NCBI GenBank assembly: GCA_030523605.1
Contig: JAUNIE010000003.1
Span: 3,281 to 54,187 of the forward strand
Direction of reading: 5' to 3'
From: Clostridia bacterium
Lineage (GTDB): Bacteria > Bacillota > Clostridia > Oscillospirales > Acutalibacteraceae
Length of the DNA stretch: 50,907 nt
Part shown: in pieces, positions 8,619 through 17,501 of the stretch
How positions within the stretch are numbered: the first letter of the stretch is position 1
Layout: every line of letters begins with the position of its first letter
The notes under the pieces: generated by a model
Databases searched by the model: none
Seen by the model: only the letters and a program-made list of their open reading frames with translations
Told to the model about the DNA's origin: nothing
Made by a program: the position numbers and the translations under genes

Positions 8619-10475
8619 TTGGAAAATAAAAATAGGACACTGAGGAGCATATTAATATTTTTGAGTTTACCGCTGTTTATAATATTGGGCTTTATTATGA
8701 TAAACGGAATACTCCCCGAAAAAACGTATGATTATTCGGAGATAGTAGAGCATTTTAAAAAGCATGAGGTAACCGAATACGATATGAATTTGGGTTCGGG
8801 CGATATGAATATTAAACTCGAAAGCGGTGAGCAAATACATTACACCGCACCGAGCGTTAATTTGATTTATGAGGATATCAAAGGTTATATTAATGAATAT
8901 AATGCAGAAAACCCCGATAAACCTATGGTTTATAATCTCATAAAACCGGCTGATACATCATGGCTGACAAGTCTTTTTGGAGCGATTGTTTTGCCTGTTA
9001 TTATAATATGTATTGTCGGCTGGCTGTTTATGCGCAGAATTTCCATGATGGGTGACGGAGGACGTCAAATGGGATTCGGAAAAGCAAAAGCAAAAAATAT
9101 GGATAAAGAGTCGAGAAAAGCCACATTTGAAGACGTAGCCGGCGCCGATGAAGAAAAAGAAGAACTTTTTGAAGTAGTGGATTTCTTAAAAAACCCAAAG
9201 AAGTATAATGCGCTCGGAGCAAGAATACCAAAGGGAGTGCTTTTGGTAGGGCCTCCAGGGACAGGTAAGACACTCCTTGCAAGAGCAGTTGCAGGAGAAG
9301 CCGATGTACCGTTTTTCTCGATGTCCGGTTCGGATTTTGTCGAGATGTTCGTAGGTGTGGGAGCTTCAAGAGTAAGAGATTTGTTTGAGCAGGCCAAGAA
9401 AAACGCTCCGTGTATAATATTTATAGATGAAATCGACGCAGTCGGGCGCCGTAGAGGAGCAGGGCTCGGCGGAGGACACGATGAACGTGAGCAGACACTA
9501 AATCAGATGCTTGTCGAAATGGATGGATTTGGAGCAAATGAAGGAGTTATAGTCATAGCTGCCACGAACAGAGTGGATATTCTCGATCCTGCGCTGACAA
9601 GACCCGGTAGATTTGATAGACAAATTGTTGTAGGGTATCCCGACGTAAAAGGTAGAGAGGAAATTTTACGAGTTCACGCAAAAGGTAAGCCGTTTGCACC
9701 CGATGTAAAACTTAAAGTTATAGCAAGAAGTACGGCAGGATTTACGGGGGCCGACCTTGAAAATTTAGTTAATGAATCGGCAATTTTGGCGGTGCGTAGA
9801 GGACTCAGCGCAATCACGATGAAAGAAATTGAAGAATCCACAATAAAAGTTGTAATGGGTTCGGAAAAAAGATCAAAAGTTATAACTGAAGAGGATAAGC
9901 GCCATACTGCATATCACGAAGGTGGCCACGCTGTTGCATCTTATTTTTGCAACACTCAAGATAAAGTGCATGAAGTTTCTATAATTCCAAGAGGAAGTGC
10001 CGGCGGATATACGCTTTCGCTTCCCGAAAAAGATGAAGAATACAAGTTTAAAAATAAGATGCTCGAAGATATAGTTGTTCTCCTCGGAGGTATAGTTGCA
10101 GAGAAGCTCATAATAAATGATACTTCCACAGGGGCATCCAGCGACATTCAAAGGGCTACAAAAATAGCACGTTCCATGGTTACCAAATTCGGTATGAGCG
10201 ATGCAATCGGACCTATTGTATATGGTTCGAACAGCGATGAAGTATTTATAGGCCGTGATATGGGTCACGTGAAAGATTATTCCGAAAGCACAGCTGCAAA
10301 AATTGATGAAGAAGTAAAGAAGATAATCACGCAGTGCAACGAGAGGACGGAAAAAATTCTTACAGAGCATATAGATAAACTCCATGAAGTTGCAAAGGTG
10401 CTTGTTGAGAAAGAAAAGATTAGCGGCAAAGAATTTGAAGAGATAATGGCTGAATCGGAAACGGTGACAGAATAA
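8619..10475 (+). CDS. ftsH: ATP-dependent zinc metalloprotease FtsH
   Basis: Membrane AAA+ protease that degrades unneeded or damaged membrane and cytosolic proteins. 618 aa from a TTG start behind AAGGAGAGG. Transmembrane segments at about 9-30 and 116-138 flank an extracytoplasmic domain. Walker A GPPGTGKT is at 211-218, Walker [10 protein letters not shown] near 267, SRH with TRPGRFDR. The protease active site is HEGGH (433-437), with Gly where most FtsH have Ala; the catalytic Glu and both His are intact. The third ligand Asp is in [12 protein letters not shown]. It ends 27 bp before the HtrA gene. Confidence 0.97.
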   Translation: MENKNRTLRSILIFLSLPLFIILGFIMINGILPEKTYDYSEIVEHFKKHEVTEYDMNLGSGDMNIKLESGEQIHYTAPSVNLIYEDIKGYINEYNAENPDKPMVYNLIKPADTSWLTSLFGAIVLPVIIICIVGWLFMRRISMMGDGGRQMGFGKAKAKNMDKESRKATFEDVAGADEEKEELFEVVDFLKNPKKYNALGARIPKGVLLVGPPGTGKTLLARAVAGEADVPFFSMSGSDFVEMFVGVGASRVRDLFEQAKKNAPCIIFIDEIDAVGRRRGAGLGGGHDEREQTLNQMLVEMDGFGANEGVIVIAATNRVDILDPALTRPGRFDRQIVVGYPDVKGREEILRVHAKGKPFAPDVKLKVIARSTAGFTGADLENLVNESAILAVRRGLSAITMKEIEESTIKVVMGSEKRSKVITEEDKRHTAYHEGGHAVASYFCNTQDKVHEVSIIPRGSAGGYTLSLPEKDEEYKFKNKMLEDIVVLLGGIVAEKLIINDTSTGASSDIQRATKIARSMVTKFGMSDAIGPIVYGSNSDEVFIGRDMGHVKDYSESTAAKIDEEVKKIITQCNERTEKILTEHIDKLHEVAKVLVEKEKISGKEFEEIMAESETVTE

Positions 10476-10502
10476 TTTATTTGTTTTCTGAAAGGGGAAT
10501 GT

Positions 10503-11828
10503 ATGGTGGAAGATAAATTTGACACTTACTATGAAAGTTCCGAAAATGAGCACAAAAATAAATCAGCAATATCTACTCTCTGGAATGAGAAAAACGATAT
10601 GCAAGAGGGTAGCGGAGGTTCAAATTCAGGCGGACCCAAAAAAAGTTTAAAAGCTTTTCTGATATCGGTGATAATTATATTGTCCGTGCTTGTAATAGCG
10701 TTGGTTTCGTATATTATCTATTCGCTCAGAGGTGATATCACCGGTATAAATGGCGGCTCAAAAAGCGGTAATTCGTCAGTTTCTGAGCATGTAGATGAAT
10801 TCGGAGGAGAATCTGCGATAAAATTCGAATCCAAACCCCAAAATACGGACGAGTACACTGCAGAATCGATATATGAAGTCTTAGCGCCGTCGGTGGTTGG
10901 TGTGGTCGTATATGATTCGAAATCAGATATAATTTCAGATCCAAAAGGTGAAGGTTCTGGCATAATCATAAATGAGAGAGGTTATATCGTTACGAATTCT
11001 CACGTTGTGGGCAACTCGAAGCAGAGTAATATAAAGATAGTTTTCCACGACGGCGAAGAGGTAGCGGGTAAAGTTATAGGATACGATTCAAAAACGGATA
11101 TCGCAGTTATAAAAGCCGAAAAAACGGGTTTGAAAGCGGTGACTTTCGGAAATTCCGATGAAGCCAAAGTAGGTTCGTCCGTGCTGGCGCTCGGTAACCC
11201 GCTGGGGCTCAACTTTGCGGGTTCGCTCACAAAAGGAATAATTTCAGCAGTTAATCGTTCGTCGAATGGGTCGCCGAAAAGCCTTGTAAAATATATCCAG
11301 ACCGATGCGGCGATAAATCCGGGCAACTCAGGCGGGCCGCTTATAAACATGTATGGTCAGGTAATCGGCGTGAATTCGGCAAAAATAGCGCTCCCGAACT
11401 GTGAAGGTATGGGATTTGCGATACCGAGCAATACTGTTAAGAGCATTGTAGATGATATAATAGCCAAAGGATATGTTACGGGAAGAGTTCGTTTGGGGCT
11501 TTCAGGCAAAATGGTAAGCAATTATCAAGCTCAAATGTATAACGTCCCAATCGGAATAATAGTTGCGGAAATTAGCGGCGATAGTAACTTGAAACAAGCG
11601 GGTATACAGGTCGGCGATATAATAACCAAGATAAACGATACGAATATTACGGATTTTGATACATTCTATGCCGAACTGGAAAACCATTCACCCGGCAATA
11701 CCGTAAGACTTACGGTTTATCGTTCCTCTGCAAACAGAATGTCGTCTGATACATTTGAAACAGATGTCGTTCTTCTAGAAGATAAAGGTGAGACTCAAGA
11801 AAATTCTGTAAGACCCACACTCAACTAG
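10503..11828 (+). CDS. Membrane-anchored HtrA/DegP-type serine protease
   Basis: Extracytoplasmic quality-control protease. 441 aa. A cytosolic acidic N-terminus of about 50 residues precedes one membrane helix (52-73), a Ser/Gly-rich linker, a trypsin-like domain and one PDZ domain (about 330-425). The catalytic triad is visible: His167 in TNSHVVG, Asp199 in KTDIAV, Ser276 in PGNSGGP. The layout matches the HtrA/YyxA group of Firmicutes. It follows ftsH and precedes the three GT8 genes by 30 bp, so it may be co-transcribed with both. Confidence 0.93.
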   Translation: MVEDKFDTYYESSENEHKNKSAISTLWNEKNDMQEGSGGSNSGGPKKSLKAFLISVIIILSVLVIALVSYIIYSLRGDITGINGGSKSGNSSVSEHVDEFGGESAIKFESKPQNTDEYTAESIYEVLAPSVVGVVVYDSKSDIISDPKGEGSGIIINERGYIVTNSHVVGNSKQSNIKIVFHDGEEVAGKVIGYDSKTDIAVIKAEKTGLKAVTFGNSDEAKVGSSVLALGNPLGLNFAGSLTKGIISAVNRSSNGSPKSLVKYIQTDAAINPGNSGGPLINMYGQVIGVNSAKIALPNCEGMGFAIPSNTVKSIVDDIIAKGYVTGRVRLGLSGKMVSNYQAQMYNVPIGIIVAEISGDSNLKQAGIQVGDIITKINDTNITDFDTFYAELENHSPGNTVRLTVYRSSANRMSSDTFETDVVLLEDKGETQENSVRPTLN

Positions 11829-11858
11829 TAAATTTTATAAAAACGGAGGTTTAGTATT

Positions 11859-12827
11859 ATGGAAGCGAAACAAAAAAAATGGACCTGGATAATAGCGTCA
11901 GTATTGATTTTGGCACTTATTGTTTGTGGCGGATGGATAGTCAAAAATCGCATTGACACCGAGAAAAAACATGTACCTATAGCAATGGCACTCGATGATG
12001 GATATTTATATCCTACAATTGTATCGATAACATCAATGATGAAAAATAAGAATAAGAATATAGTTTATGATTACTATATAATGCATCCCCCTGAATTTGC
12101 GCAGGACAGCAAAAATAAGCTCGCATCTCTCGGCAAAAAATATAAGGATTGCAATATCAACCTTATAAACATGGGCGAAGCATATAAGCTGGCAAACGAT
12201 AAAGGACATATAACAACGCCCGCATATTATAGACTGTCACTTTCGGATTTGCTTCCGGATTTAAACCGAATTTTGTGGATAGACGGAGATACACTCATTT
12301 TTGGCGATTTGGCTCCGATGTATTTCGATACGGACATGGAAGGGCTGTATTACAGAGGACTCCTCGATGAAACTATTGATGCAACCGTGGATTTCGGCAT
12401 AGAAAATGACCACTGCATTTGTTCAGGCGTAATGGTAGTCAATTTGGAAGAGCTCAGAAAAGACGACGTAGTTTCTAAGTTCCAAGATTTCATAGAGAAA
12501 AATAACGAAAAACTTGTCCAGCACGATCAAACAACCATAAACTGTGTTTGTGCCGGCAAAATAGGTAAACTTGATCCGAAGTATTGTCTCTTTAACTACT
12601 ATTACGATACAAATAGCTTGCTAAACTACTATAATAAGCTCGTAGCAAAAGATAAATATACAGTTGATGAGCTTATAGAGGCAAGAGATAAACCTGTTTT
12701 GGTACACTGCGTAATGAAACCTTGGAAGCAAAGAGATAAATATTTTGACGAGTGGTGGCAGTACGCCAAGATGACGGACTATTATAATGAGATACACCAA
12801 AAATACGGACCGGCTTTAGGAATTTAG
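11859..12827 (+). CDS. Membrane-anchored GT8 family glycosyltransferase, paralogue 1
   Basis: 322 aa. A single N-terminal hydrophobic helix (about 9-28) follows MEAKQKKW; the rest is a GT8-like domain. Landmarks are IAMALDDGYLYPT (nucleotide-binding strand), YYRLSLSDLLPD, the metal-binding DxD in LWIDGDT (DGD at 142-144), CSGVMVVNLEELR, QHDQTTIN, and HCVMKPW near the end. GT8 enzymes transfer sugars from UDP-sugars; acceptor and donor here are unknown. Basic residues before the helix suggest N-in/C-out topology, which would put the domain outside, away from cytosolic UDP-sugars; the basic residues just after the helix make this uncertain. It is first of three tandem copies. Confidence 0.85.
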   Translation: MEAKQKKWTWIIASVLILALIVCGGWIVKNRIDTEKKHVPIAMALDDGYLYPTIVSITSMMKNKNKNIVYDYYIMHPPEFAQDSKNKLASLGKKYKDCNINLINMGEAYKLANDKGHITTPAYYRLSLSDLLPDLNRILWIDGDTLIFGDLAPMYFDTDMEGLYYRGLLDETIDATVDFGIENDHCICSGVMVVNLEELRKDDVVSKFQDFIEKNNEKLVQHDQTTINCVCAGKIGKLDPKYCLFNYYYDTNSLLNYYNKLVAKDKYTVDELIEARDKPVLVHCVMKPWKQRDKYFDEWWQYAKMTDYYNEIHQKYGPALGI

Positions 12828-12865
12828 ATAATTCAAGTTTTTAACAGAAAGAGAGTGAGTAATTT

Positions 12866-13855
12866 ATGAAATCTATGAGTAAAAAAGCGATTTGGGCATC
12901 AATATTAGTTGTCGTGGCACTATTGGCAGGGTTCTGGTGGATGTTTTGGGAAAAGAACACCAAAACGGATAAAATCTCAAGTATCCCGATAGCCATGGCG
13001 CTTGATGATGAATACACATATCCTACAATAGTAGCTATAACATCGGTAATGGAAAATAAAAATCCCGAAACCAAATACGATTTTTATATAATGCACCCGA
13101 GCGATTTGCAGGAAGATAATAAAGAAAAGCTGAAAAGCTTGGCAGCAAAATATGAAGGCTGTACTATAAATTTGATAGATATGGAAGGCAGATACGTTGC
13201 GGCAAATCAAAGCGGATATATCACGACGCCTGCATATTATAGGCTTGCGCTTTCTGACGTATTGCCCGGTATTGATAAAGTTATATGGCTTGACGGCGAC
13301 ACAATCACGTTTACGGATTTGTCGGAAATGTATGATATAAATATGCGCAGTAGATACTATGACGGATTTTTAGACTATCCGGATCAAGACCATTTTTCAC
13401 CAATGAATGACCATTATATTTGTTCGGGTGTTATGCTTGTAAATTTGAAATCTCTGCGTAATGACGGAATATCTGCGAAGTTTGATAAATTTATCGAGAA
13501 GAATAATGAGAAACTTGCAAAGCATGATCAAACCGTAATAAATGCTGTTTGCGGGGTAAAAAATGGGGTTTTACCGGCAAAGTACGGAATTTTTAATTCG
13601 TTTGAAACATCAGAAATGGCAATGGGATATCACGATATTATACATGCCAAAAATAAATATTCAAAAGAAGAACTTAAAGAGGCATTTGAAAACCCTGTCA
13701 TCTTGCACGTAGTGTATAAACCGTGGAAGTCGGTACTGGAATATGGCGCAGATAAATGGTGGTCTTATGCGGAAAAGACAGATTTCTACGGTGAGATTTC
13801 GCAAAAGTACGCTGCAGCGTTTGTGGAGTTTCAAGAAGAAGATTTAGGAATGTAA
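12866..13855 (+). CDS. Membrane-anchored GT8 family glycosyltransferase, paralogue 2
   Basis: 329 aa, second of the tandem set, 38 bp after paralogue 1, with a GAAAGAGAGTGA site before the ATG. The N-terminal helix is at about 8-28. The GT8 landmarks are conserved: IAMALDDEYTYPT, YYRLALSDVLPG, WLDGDT (DGD 143-145), CSGVMLVNLKSLR, KHDQTVIN and HVVYKPW. It has a slightly longer C-terminus ending FQEEDLGM and differs from its neighbours in the acceptor region (about residues 160-180), which suggests diverged acceptor use. All catalytic landmarks are intact, so it is not an obvious decaying copy. Confidence 0.85.
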   Translation: MKSMSKKAIWASILVVVALLAGFWWMFWEKNTKTDKISSIPIAMALDDEYTYPTIVAITSVMENKNPETKYDFYIMHPSDLQEDNKEKLKSLAAKYEGCTINLIDMEGRYVAANQSGYITTPAYYRLALSDVLPGIDKVIWLDGDTITFTDLSEMYDINMRSRYYDGFLDYPDQDHFSPMNDHYICSGVMLVNLKSLRNDGISAKFDKFIEKNNEKLAKHDQTVINAVCGVKNGVLPAKYGIFNSFETSEMAMGYHDIIHAKNKYSKEELKEAFENPVILHVVYKPWKSVLEYGADKWWSYAEKTDFYGEISQKYAAAFVEFQEEDLGM

Positions 13856-13875
13856 AAGTTAGGAGAAGTTGGCAA

Positions 13876-14841
13876 ATGAAAGTAAGAAACAGATGGTATA
13901 TACTGCTGACGGTTATATTGGTAGCGGCTGTTTTTGGAGCGTGTTTATGGTTTTTTGAGGAACATGATACAGGTGAAAAAGTCAATGAAAATATTCCCAT
14001 AGCCATGGCGCTTGATGACGGATATACTTATCCCACAATAGTAGCCATAACGTCCATGATGGAGAGCAAGACAAGCCCCTCGGTCTATGAGTACTATATA
14101 ATGCATCCGGGAGAATTCAGCGAAGATAGCAAAGATAAACTTAAATCTTTGGCTGATAAATATAGCGAGTGTAAGATAAATCTGATAGATATGGGGCAGG
14201 AGTATAAAGACGCCAACGATAAGGGGCATATAACGACTCCAACATATTATAGGCTTTCGCTGCCGAAAATTTTACCCGATATAGATAAACTCATCTGGAT
14301 AGACGGCGACACAATAACTCGTGGCGATTTAAACGAAATGTATAACTTGGATATGAAAGGGCTGTATTGCCGAGGATTCCTTGACTCAAACGTAACGGCG
14401 ACAAAAAGCTTCGGCGTAAACAATGATCACTGTATTTGCGCAGGAGTAATGCTTTTGAACTTGGCGGAACTCAGGAAAGACGATATGTTCAATAAATTCA
14501 AGGATTTCATTGAAGAAAAGAACGATAAACTCGTACAACATGACCAAACTGTAATAAATGTTCTGTGTGCGGACAAAATGGGAATACTACCTGCAAAATT
14601 CGGAGTGTTTAATACTTATATAAATTCAGATGATATAGCGAAATTTCAGCGTTCGCTGACGGCTAAAAATAAATATAGCATCAAGGAGCTGACGAATGCG
14701 GTAAATAATCCCGTGATACTCCACTGCGTTGATAAACCATGGAAGAGTTACGACGCATTCAGATATGATTGGTGGGTAAAATACGCCAAGAAAACGGATT
14801 ATTTCTTTGAAATGAAAGAAAAATACGCAGGAATTTTATAA
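13876..14841 (+). CDS. Membrane-anchored GT8 family glycosyltransferase, paralogue 3
   Basis: 321 aa, third of the set, 20 bp after paralogue 2. The N-terminal helix (about 7-27) is followed by acidic EEHDTGEK, which favours an outward C-terminus more clearly than in the other two. Landmarks: IAMALDDGYTYPT, YYRLSLPKILPD, WIDGDT (DGD 143-145), CAGVMLLNLAELR, QHDQTVIN and HCVDKPW. It is closest in pattern to paralogue 1 (ANDKGHITTP is shared). No terminator is obvious after the stop; the infC promoter starts 18 bp downstream. Confidence 0.85.
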   Translation: MKVRNRWYILLTVILVAAVFGACLWFFEEHDTGEKVNENIPIAMALDDGYTYPTIVAITSMMESKTSPSVYEYYIMHPGEFSEDSKDKLKSLADKYSECKINLIDMGQEYKDANDKGHITTPTYYRLSLPKILPDIDKLIWIDGDTITRGDLNEMYNLDMKGLYCRGFLDSNVTATKSFGVNNDHCICAGVMLLNLAELRKDDMFNKFKDFIEEKNDKLVQHDQTVINVLCADKMGILPAKFGVFNTYINSDDIAKFQRSLTAKNKYSIKELTNAVNNPVILHCVDKPWKSYDAFRYDWWVKYAKKTDYFFEMKEKYAGIL

Positions 14842-14858
14842 AAAATGTTTTTTAGGTA

Positions 14859-14887
14859 TTGACAATCATGAAATAGTGGTGTAGAAT
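14859..14887 (+). promoter_or_regulatory. Sigma-A promoter of the infC operon
   Basis: TTGACA (14859-14864), 17-nt spacer, TAGAAT (14882-14887): close to consensus. It drives the long leader before infC. Confidence 0.85.
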
Positions 14888-15030
14888 GAATAATGTAAAA
14901 TAAAGTAGAGCTATTTGTTCTCACCTTTAGTATCATGTGCTATGGGTCAATAATTGGATTCAATATTTGTATTGATATAGTTATTGTATGGACAATTCAG
15001 CTCCATACAATATTTTTATTTCAAATTTGA
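14888..15030 (+). promoter_or_regulatory. infC-rpmI-rplT leader (L20-type autoregulatory leader)
   Basis: About 140 nt of untranslated leader lie between the promoter and infC. In Firmicutes this leader binds ribosomal protein L20 and folds into a terminator when L20 is in excess. The position, the length and the strong terminator at its 3' end fit that model. I have not matched individual leader helices to the Rfam model, so L20 control is inferred from context. Confidence 0.65.
14983..15018 (+). terminator. Leader terminator (attenuator) before infC
   Basis: A perfect 10-bp stem, ATTGTATGGA (14983-14992) with TCCATACAAT (15002-15011) and a 9-nt loop, is followed by ATTTTTATTT. It stands about 25 nt before the infC start and must be read through for expression, so it is a regulated attenuator rather than an end-of-gene terminator. 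Confidence 0.85.
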
Positions 15031-15042
15031 CGGAGGTGCTTG

Positions 15043-15654
15043 ATTATCAGTAACAAAGAACTTCAAATCAATGAGCAAATAAGGGATGCCGAAGTACGTC
15101 TTATCGACGCAGACGGTGCGCAGGTAGGTATAGTGCCGATTAAAAAAGCCATGCAGATGGCAACTAAAGCGGATATGGATCTCGTAAAAATTGCCGACAA
15201 AGCAAACCCACCCGTGTGCAAGATTATGGATTACGGGAAGTATAAGTTCGATATGGCAAAGAAAGAGAAAGAATCCAAGAAGAATCAGCGTATATCGAGC
15301 GTTAAGGAAGTACGAATTTCGATGAATATCGATGTAAACGACCTTAATACGAAAGTGAACCATGCGAAAAGGTTTGCCGAAGACGGCGATAAAATCAAAG
15401 TTTCCATGCGCCTAAAAGGCCGTGAGCTGGGGCATACGGATATCGGACGTAATTTGATGATGAAATTTGCGGATATGTGTAGTGAATTTGCGGATTTGTC
15501 CAAAGCGGTAGCTCTTGAAGGTAAGTCTTTGTCGATGTTTTTAGTACCCAAATCAAAATCAAACAATCAATCAAAAAAATCTTCAAAGAAAGGTAGTGAA
15601 GAGGGCAAGAAAGAGGCTAAAACGGTAGCTTCAAAGCCCGAAGAAAATGTATAA
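15043..15654 (+). CDS. infC: Translation initiation factor IF-3
   Basis: Binds the 30S subunit, prevents premature 50S joining and proofreads start codons. About 203 aa with a Lys/Ser-rich C-terminal tail beyond the usual end (residues about 170-203). The N-domain has [20 protein letters not shown]; the C-domain has [13 protein letters not shown] and [18 protein letters not shown]. The start is noncanonical. A TTG at 15040 is only 3 nt from the GGAGG at 15032-15036, while ATT at 15043 is 6 nt away, a better distance. infC commonly uses AUU, through which IF-3 represses its own translation. The stop overlaps rpmI by 8 bp. Confidence 0.93.
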   Translation: MISNKELQINEQIRDAEVRLIDADGAQVGIVPIKKAMQMATKADMDLVKIADKANPPVCKIMDYGKYKFDMAKKEKESKKNQRISSVKEVRISMNIDVNDLNTKVNHAKRFAEDGDKIKVSMRLKGRELGHTDIGRNLMMKFADMCSEFADLSKAVALEGKSLSMFLVPKSKSNNQSKKSSKKGSEEGKKEAKTVASKPEENV

Positions 15655-15847
15655 GTTAAAAACACACAGCGGAGCAAAAAAACGCTTCAAATTTACAGGC
15701 AAAGGAAAAGTTCTCAGAGCTCATGCAAATAAGAGCCACATCCTCAATAAGAAAACGAGAAAAAGAAAAAGAAATTTAAGGCAAATCGTAGTTCTTGACA
15801 GAACCAATACAGCTCAAATCGAGAGCTTAATGCCTTACGCAAAATAA
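15647..15847 (+). CDS. rpmI: 50S ribosomal protein L35
   Basis: 66 aa, very basic, of normal length. [19 protein letters not shown] and [18 protein letters not shown] match L35. The ATG lies inside the end of infC, so translation is coupled. It precedes rplT by 60 bp. Confidence 0.96.
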   Translation: MYKLKTHSGAKKRFKFTGKGKVLRAHANKSHILNKKTRKRKRNLRQIVVLDRTNTAQIESLMPYAK

Positions 15848-15907
15848 TTTATAAGCGACTTTAAAAGAATGAAACTAGAAAATAACCATTAATTGGAGGT
15901 AAATAAA

Positions 15908-16252
15908 ATGGCACGAGTTAAAGGTGCAGTAACAACAAGAAATAGAAGAAAAAAAGTTCTCAAACTTGCAAAAGGATATTGGGGCGCAAAGAGTAAACAC
16001 TTTAAAATGGCTAAAGAAGCCGTAATGAAATCAGGGAATTATGCTTATATCGGCAGACGTCAGAAAAAGCGTGATTTCAGAAAACTTTGGATTACCCGTA
16101 TATCAGCGGCTTGCCGTATGAACGGAATTACATATTCCAAATTTATAAACGGACTTAAGAAAGCCGGAATTACTCTCAATAGGAAGATGCTCTCGGAGAT
16201 AGCGATTGCCGACGCCGAAGGTTTTGCAAAACTTGTTGAGCAGGTTAAATAG
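15908..16252 (+). CDS. rplT: 50S ribosomal protein L20
   Basis: 114 aa. Binds 23S rRNA early in 50S assembly and in Firmicutes represses its own operon through the infC leader. The ATG at 15908 follows TTGGAGGTAAATAAA and gives the standard N-terminus [16 protein letters not shown]; the in-frame TTG at 15893 lies within the ribosome binding site and is rejected. [19 protein letters not shown] and [13 protein letters not shown] are typical. Confidence 0.96.
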   Translation: MARVKGAVTTRNRRKKVLKLAKGYWGAKSKHFKMAKEAVMKSGNYAYIGRRQKKRDFRKLWITRISAACRMNGITYSKFINGLKKAGITLNRKMLSEIAIADAEGFAKLVEQVK

Positions 16253-16269
16253 TCTTAGCGGAAATTATG

Positions 16270-16301
16270 CGCTCGGGTAACTCCTGGGCGTACGTTTTTT
16301 A
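16270..16301 (+). terminator. Terminator of the infC-rpmI-rplT operon
   Basis: Stem CGCTCGGG (16270-16277) with CCTGGGCG (16283-16290), two wobble pairs and a 5-nt loop, followed by TACGTTTTTT. It lies 18 bp past the rplT stop. Confidence 0.75.
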
Positions 16302-16327
16302 TTATAATTTATGAGGAGGATATTATA

Positions 16328-16870
16328 ATGATTTATATTTTTTTAGCTGACGGATTCGAAGAGATTGAGGCAATTGCGCCTCGTGATATTTTAAAGCGTG
16401 GCGGTGTAGAAGTAGTAACGGTCGGTGTAACAGGTGAAATGGTTACAAGTGCATCCGGACTGCAAATAAAGACTGATACTGAGATTGAAAACGTTGATAT
16501 AGATAATCTTGAAGGCATAATTTTGCCAGGCGGCATGCCCGGCACGACCAACCTAAAAAATAATCAAAAGCTTTTGGATATTATAAAATACTGTTTTGAA
16601 AATAAACTTTTGATAGGTGCAATTTGTGCGGCGCCGAGCATTTTAGGAGAAATGGGCGTTTTGCAAGGTAAAATAGCTTGTTGTTATCCTGGGTTTGAAA
16701 AATATCTAAAAGGTGCAAGTGTTTCGGGTGAAAGCGTGGCCATAGATCAAAATATAATAACATCCAAAGGCCCCGGCACAGCTATGAATTTTGGGTTTGC
16801 GCTGCTTTCATATCTTAAAGGGAAAGAAAGTTCGGATAGTGCAAAAAGCGGAATGATTTATAAAGGCTAG
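16328..16870 (+). CDS. DJ-1/PfpI family protein
   Basis: 180 aa, single-domain DJ-1/ThiJ fold. The conserved acidic segment DGFEEIEAIAPRDILKRGG begins at residue 9. The nucleophile elbow is GAICAAPSIL with Cys100, and TSKGPGTAMNFGFAL near the C-terminus matches the YajL/DJ-1 group. Members act as oxidative-stress chaperones or glyoxalase/deglycase-like enzymes; the reaction here cannot be told from sequence. An AGGAGG site precedes the ATG. Confidence 0.9.
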   Translation: MIYIFLADGFEEIEAIAPRDILKRGGVEVVTVGVTGEMVTSASGLQIKTDTEIENVDIDNLEGIILPGGMPGTTNLKNNQKLLDIIKYCFENKLLIGAICAAPSILGEMGVLQGKIACCYPGFEKYLKGASVSGESVAIDQNIITSKGPGTAMNFGFALLSYLKGKESSDSAKSGMIYKG

Positions 16871-16882
16871 GAGGAAACTTTT

Positions 16883-17047
16883 ATGCTAAATCACGTGGGT
16901 ACGCAGATTATAGAAACGCCAAGACTGATTTTGAGAAGATTCCAAATCGATGATGCCGAGCAGATGTATAATAACTGGGCTAGTGATACTTTGGTTACAA
17001 AATATCTTTCATGGTCGGCACACAAAAACAAACCGGACTTCTCGTAA
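16883..17047 (+). pseudogene. Truncated GNAT (RimJ/RimL-type) acetyltransferase remnant
   Basis: A good ribosome binding site (AGGAGG) and ATG start a 54-residue frame. Residues 9-44 (IETPRLILRRFQIDDAEQMY, then NNWASDTLVTKYLSW) are the classic N-terminus of a RimJ/RimL-like N-acetyltransferase. The frame ends at TAA 17045-17047 after KPDFS. No later frame before 17120 continues the family, so the acetyl-CoA-binding motif and roughly two thirds of the protein are missing. It therefore looks like a 3' deletion, not a point mutation. A nested inverted repeat starts at the stop codon. Confidence 0.8.
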
Positions 17048-17082
17048 ATCCGACGGCTATAAACTACGTTTATTCGGATTTA
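17045..17082. repeat. Nested inverted repeat at the truncation point
   Basis: Outer 9-bp arms TAAATCCGA (17045-17053) and TCGGATTTA (17074-17082) enclose an inner TAAAC-TAC-GTTTA hairpin. It begins exactly at the stop of the GNAT remnant. It may be a terminator (AT-rich tail follows) or a scar of the deletion. Confidence 0.6.
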
Positions 17083-17119
17083 TTAAATTTATTATATAAT
17101 TTAAATAGGAGTTGATTAC

Positions 17120-17413
17120 ATGTCTACCACGAAAGATTATAAAGATTTTATTCTGGAACAATTAAGTATATTAAATGATATTACTTGTAGACCTATGATG
17201 GGAGAATATTTACTATATTATAGTGGGCTATTATTTGGTGGAATATATGATGATAGGCTGCTTGTTAAAATAGTAGACGGTAATAAGAAATATAATATGG
17301 AGGAGTCTATTCCGTACGATGGCGCAAAACCGATGTTTTTGGTCGATGATGTTGATAATCCGGAAGCGCTGAGAGATATCATATTAGACACTTGTAAGGA
17401 CCTAAAAAAATAG
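17120..17413 (+). CDS. TfoX N-terminal domain protein
   Basis: 97 aa with TfoX-N hallmarks: ITCRPMMGEYLLYYSGLLFGG (about 24-44), followed by DRLLVKIVDG and AKPMFLVDDVDNPEALRDII. The C-terminal TfoX domain is absent, as is usual for stand-alone members. TfoX/Sxy regulates competence in gamma-proteobacteria, but these short clostridial proteins are uncharacterised, so no competence role is assigned although dprA lies nearby. AGGAG lies 9 nt before the ATG. Confidence 0.85.
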   Translation: MSTTKDYKDFILEQLSILNDITCRPMMGEYLLYYSGLLFGGIYDDRLLVKIVDGNKKYNMEESIPYDGAKPMFLVDDVDNPEALRDIILDTCKDLKK

Positions 17414-17501
17414 ATTTATAAAGGGTTTATATAAAGTTTTTTATATGTAAAAATAAAAAACATTAATTGGTATTAGACAGAGAGTTTAAAGAGGGGAATC
17501 A

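Noticed and set aside
10041..10055. FtsH active site HEGGH as a sign of inactivation
   Set aside because: The catalytic Glu and both zinc-binding His are kept; the Ala-to-Gly change lies at a position that tolerates small residues.
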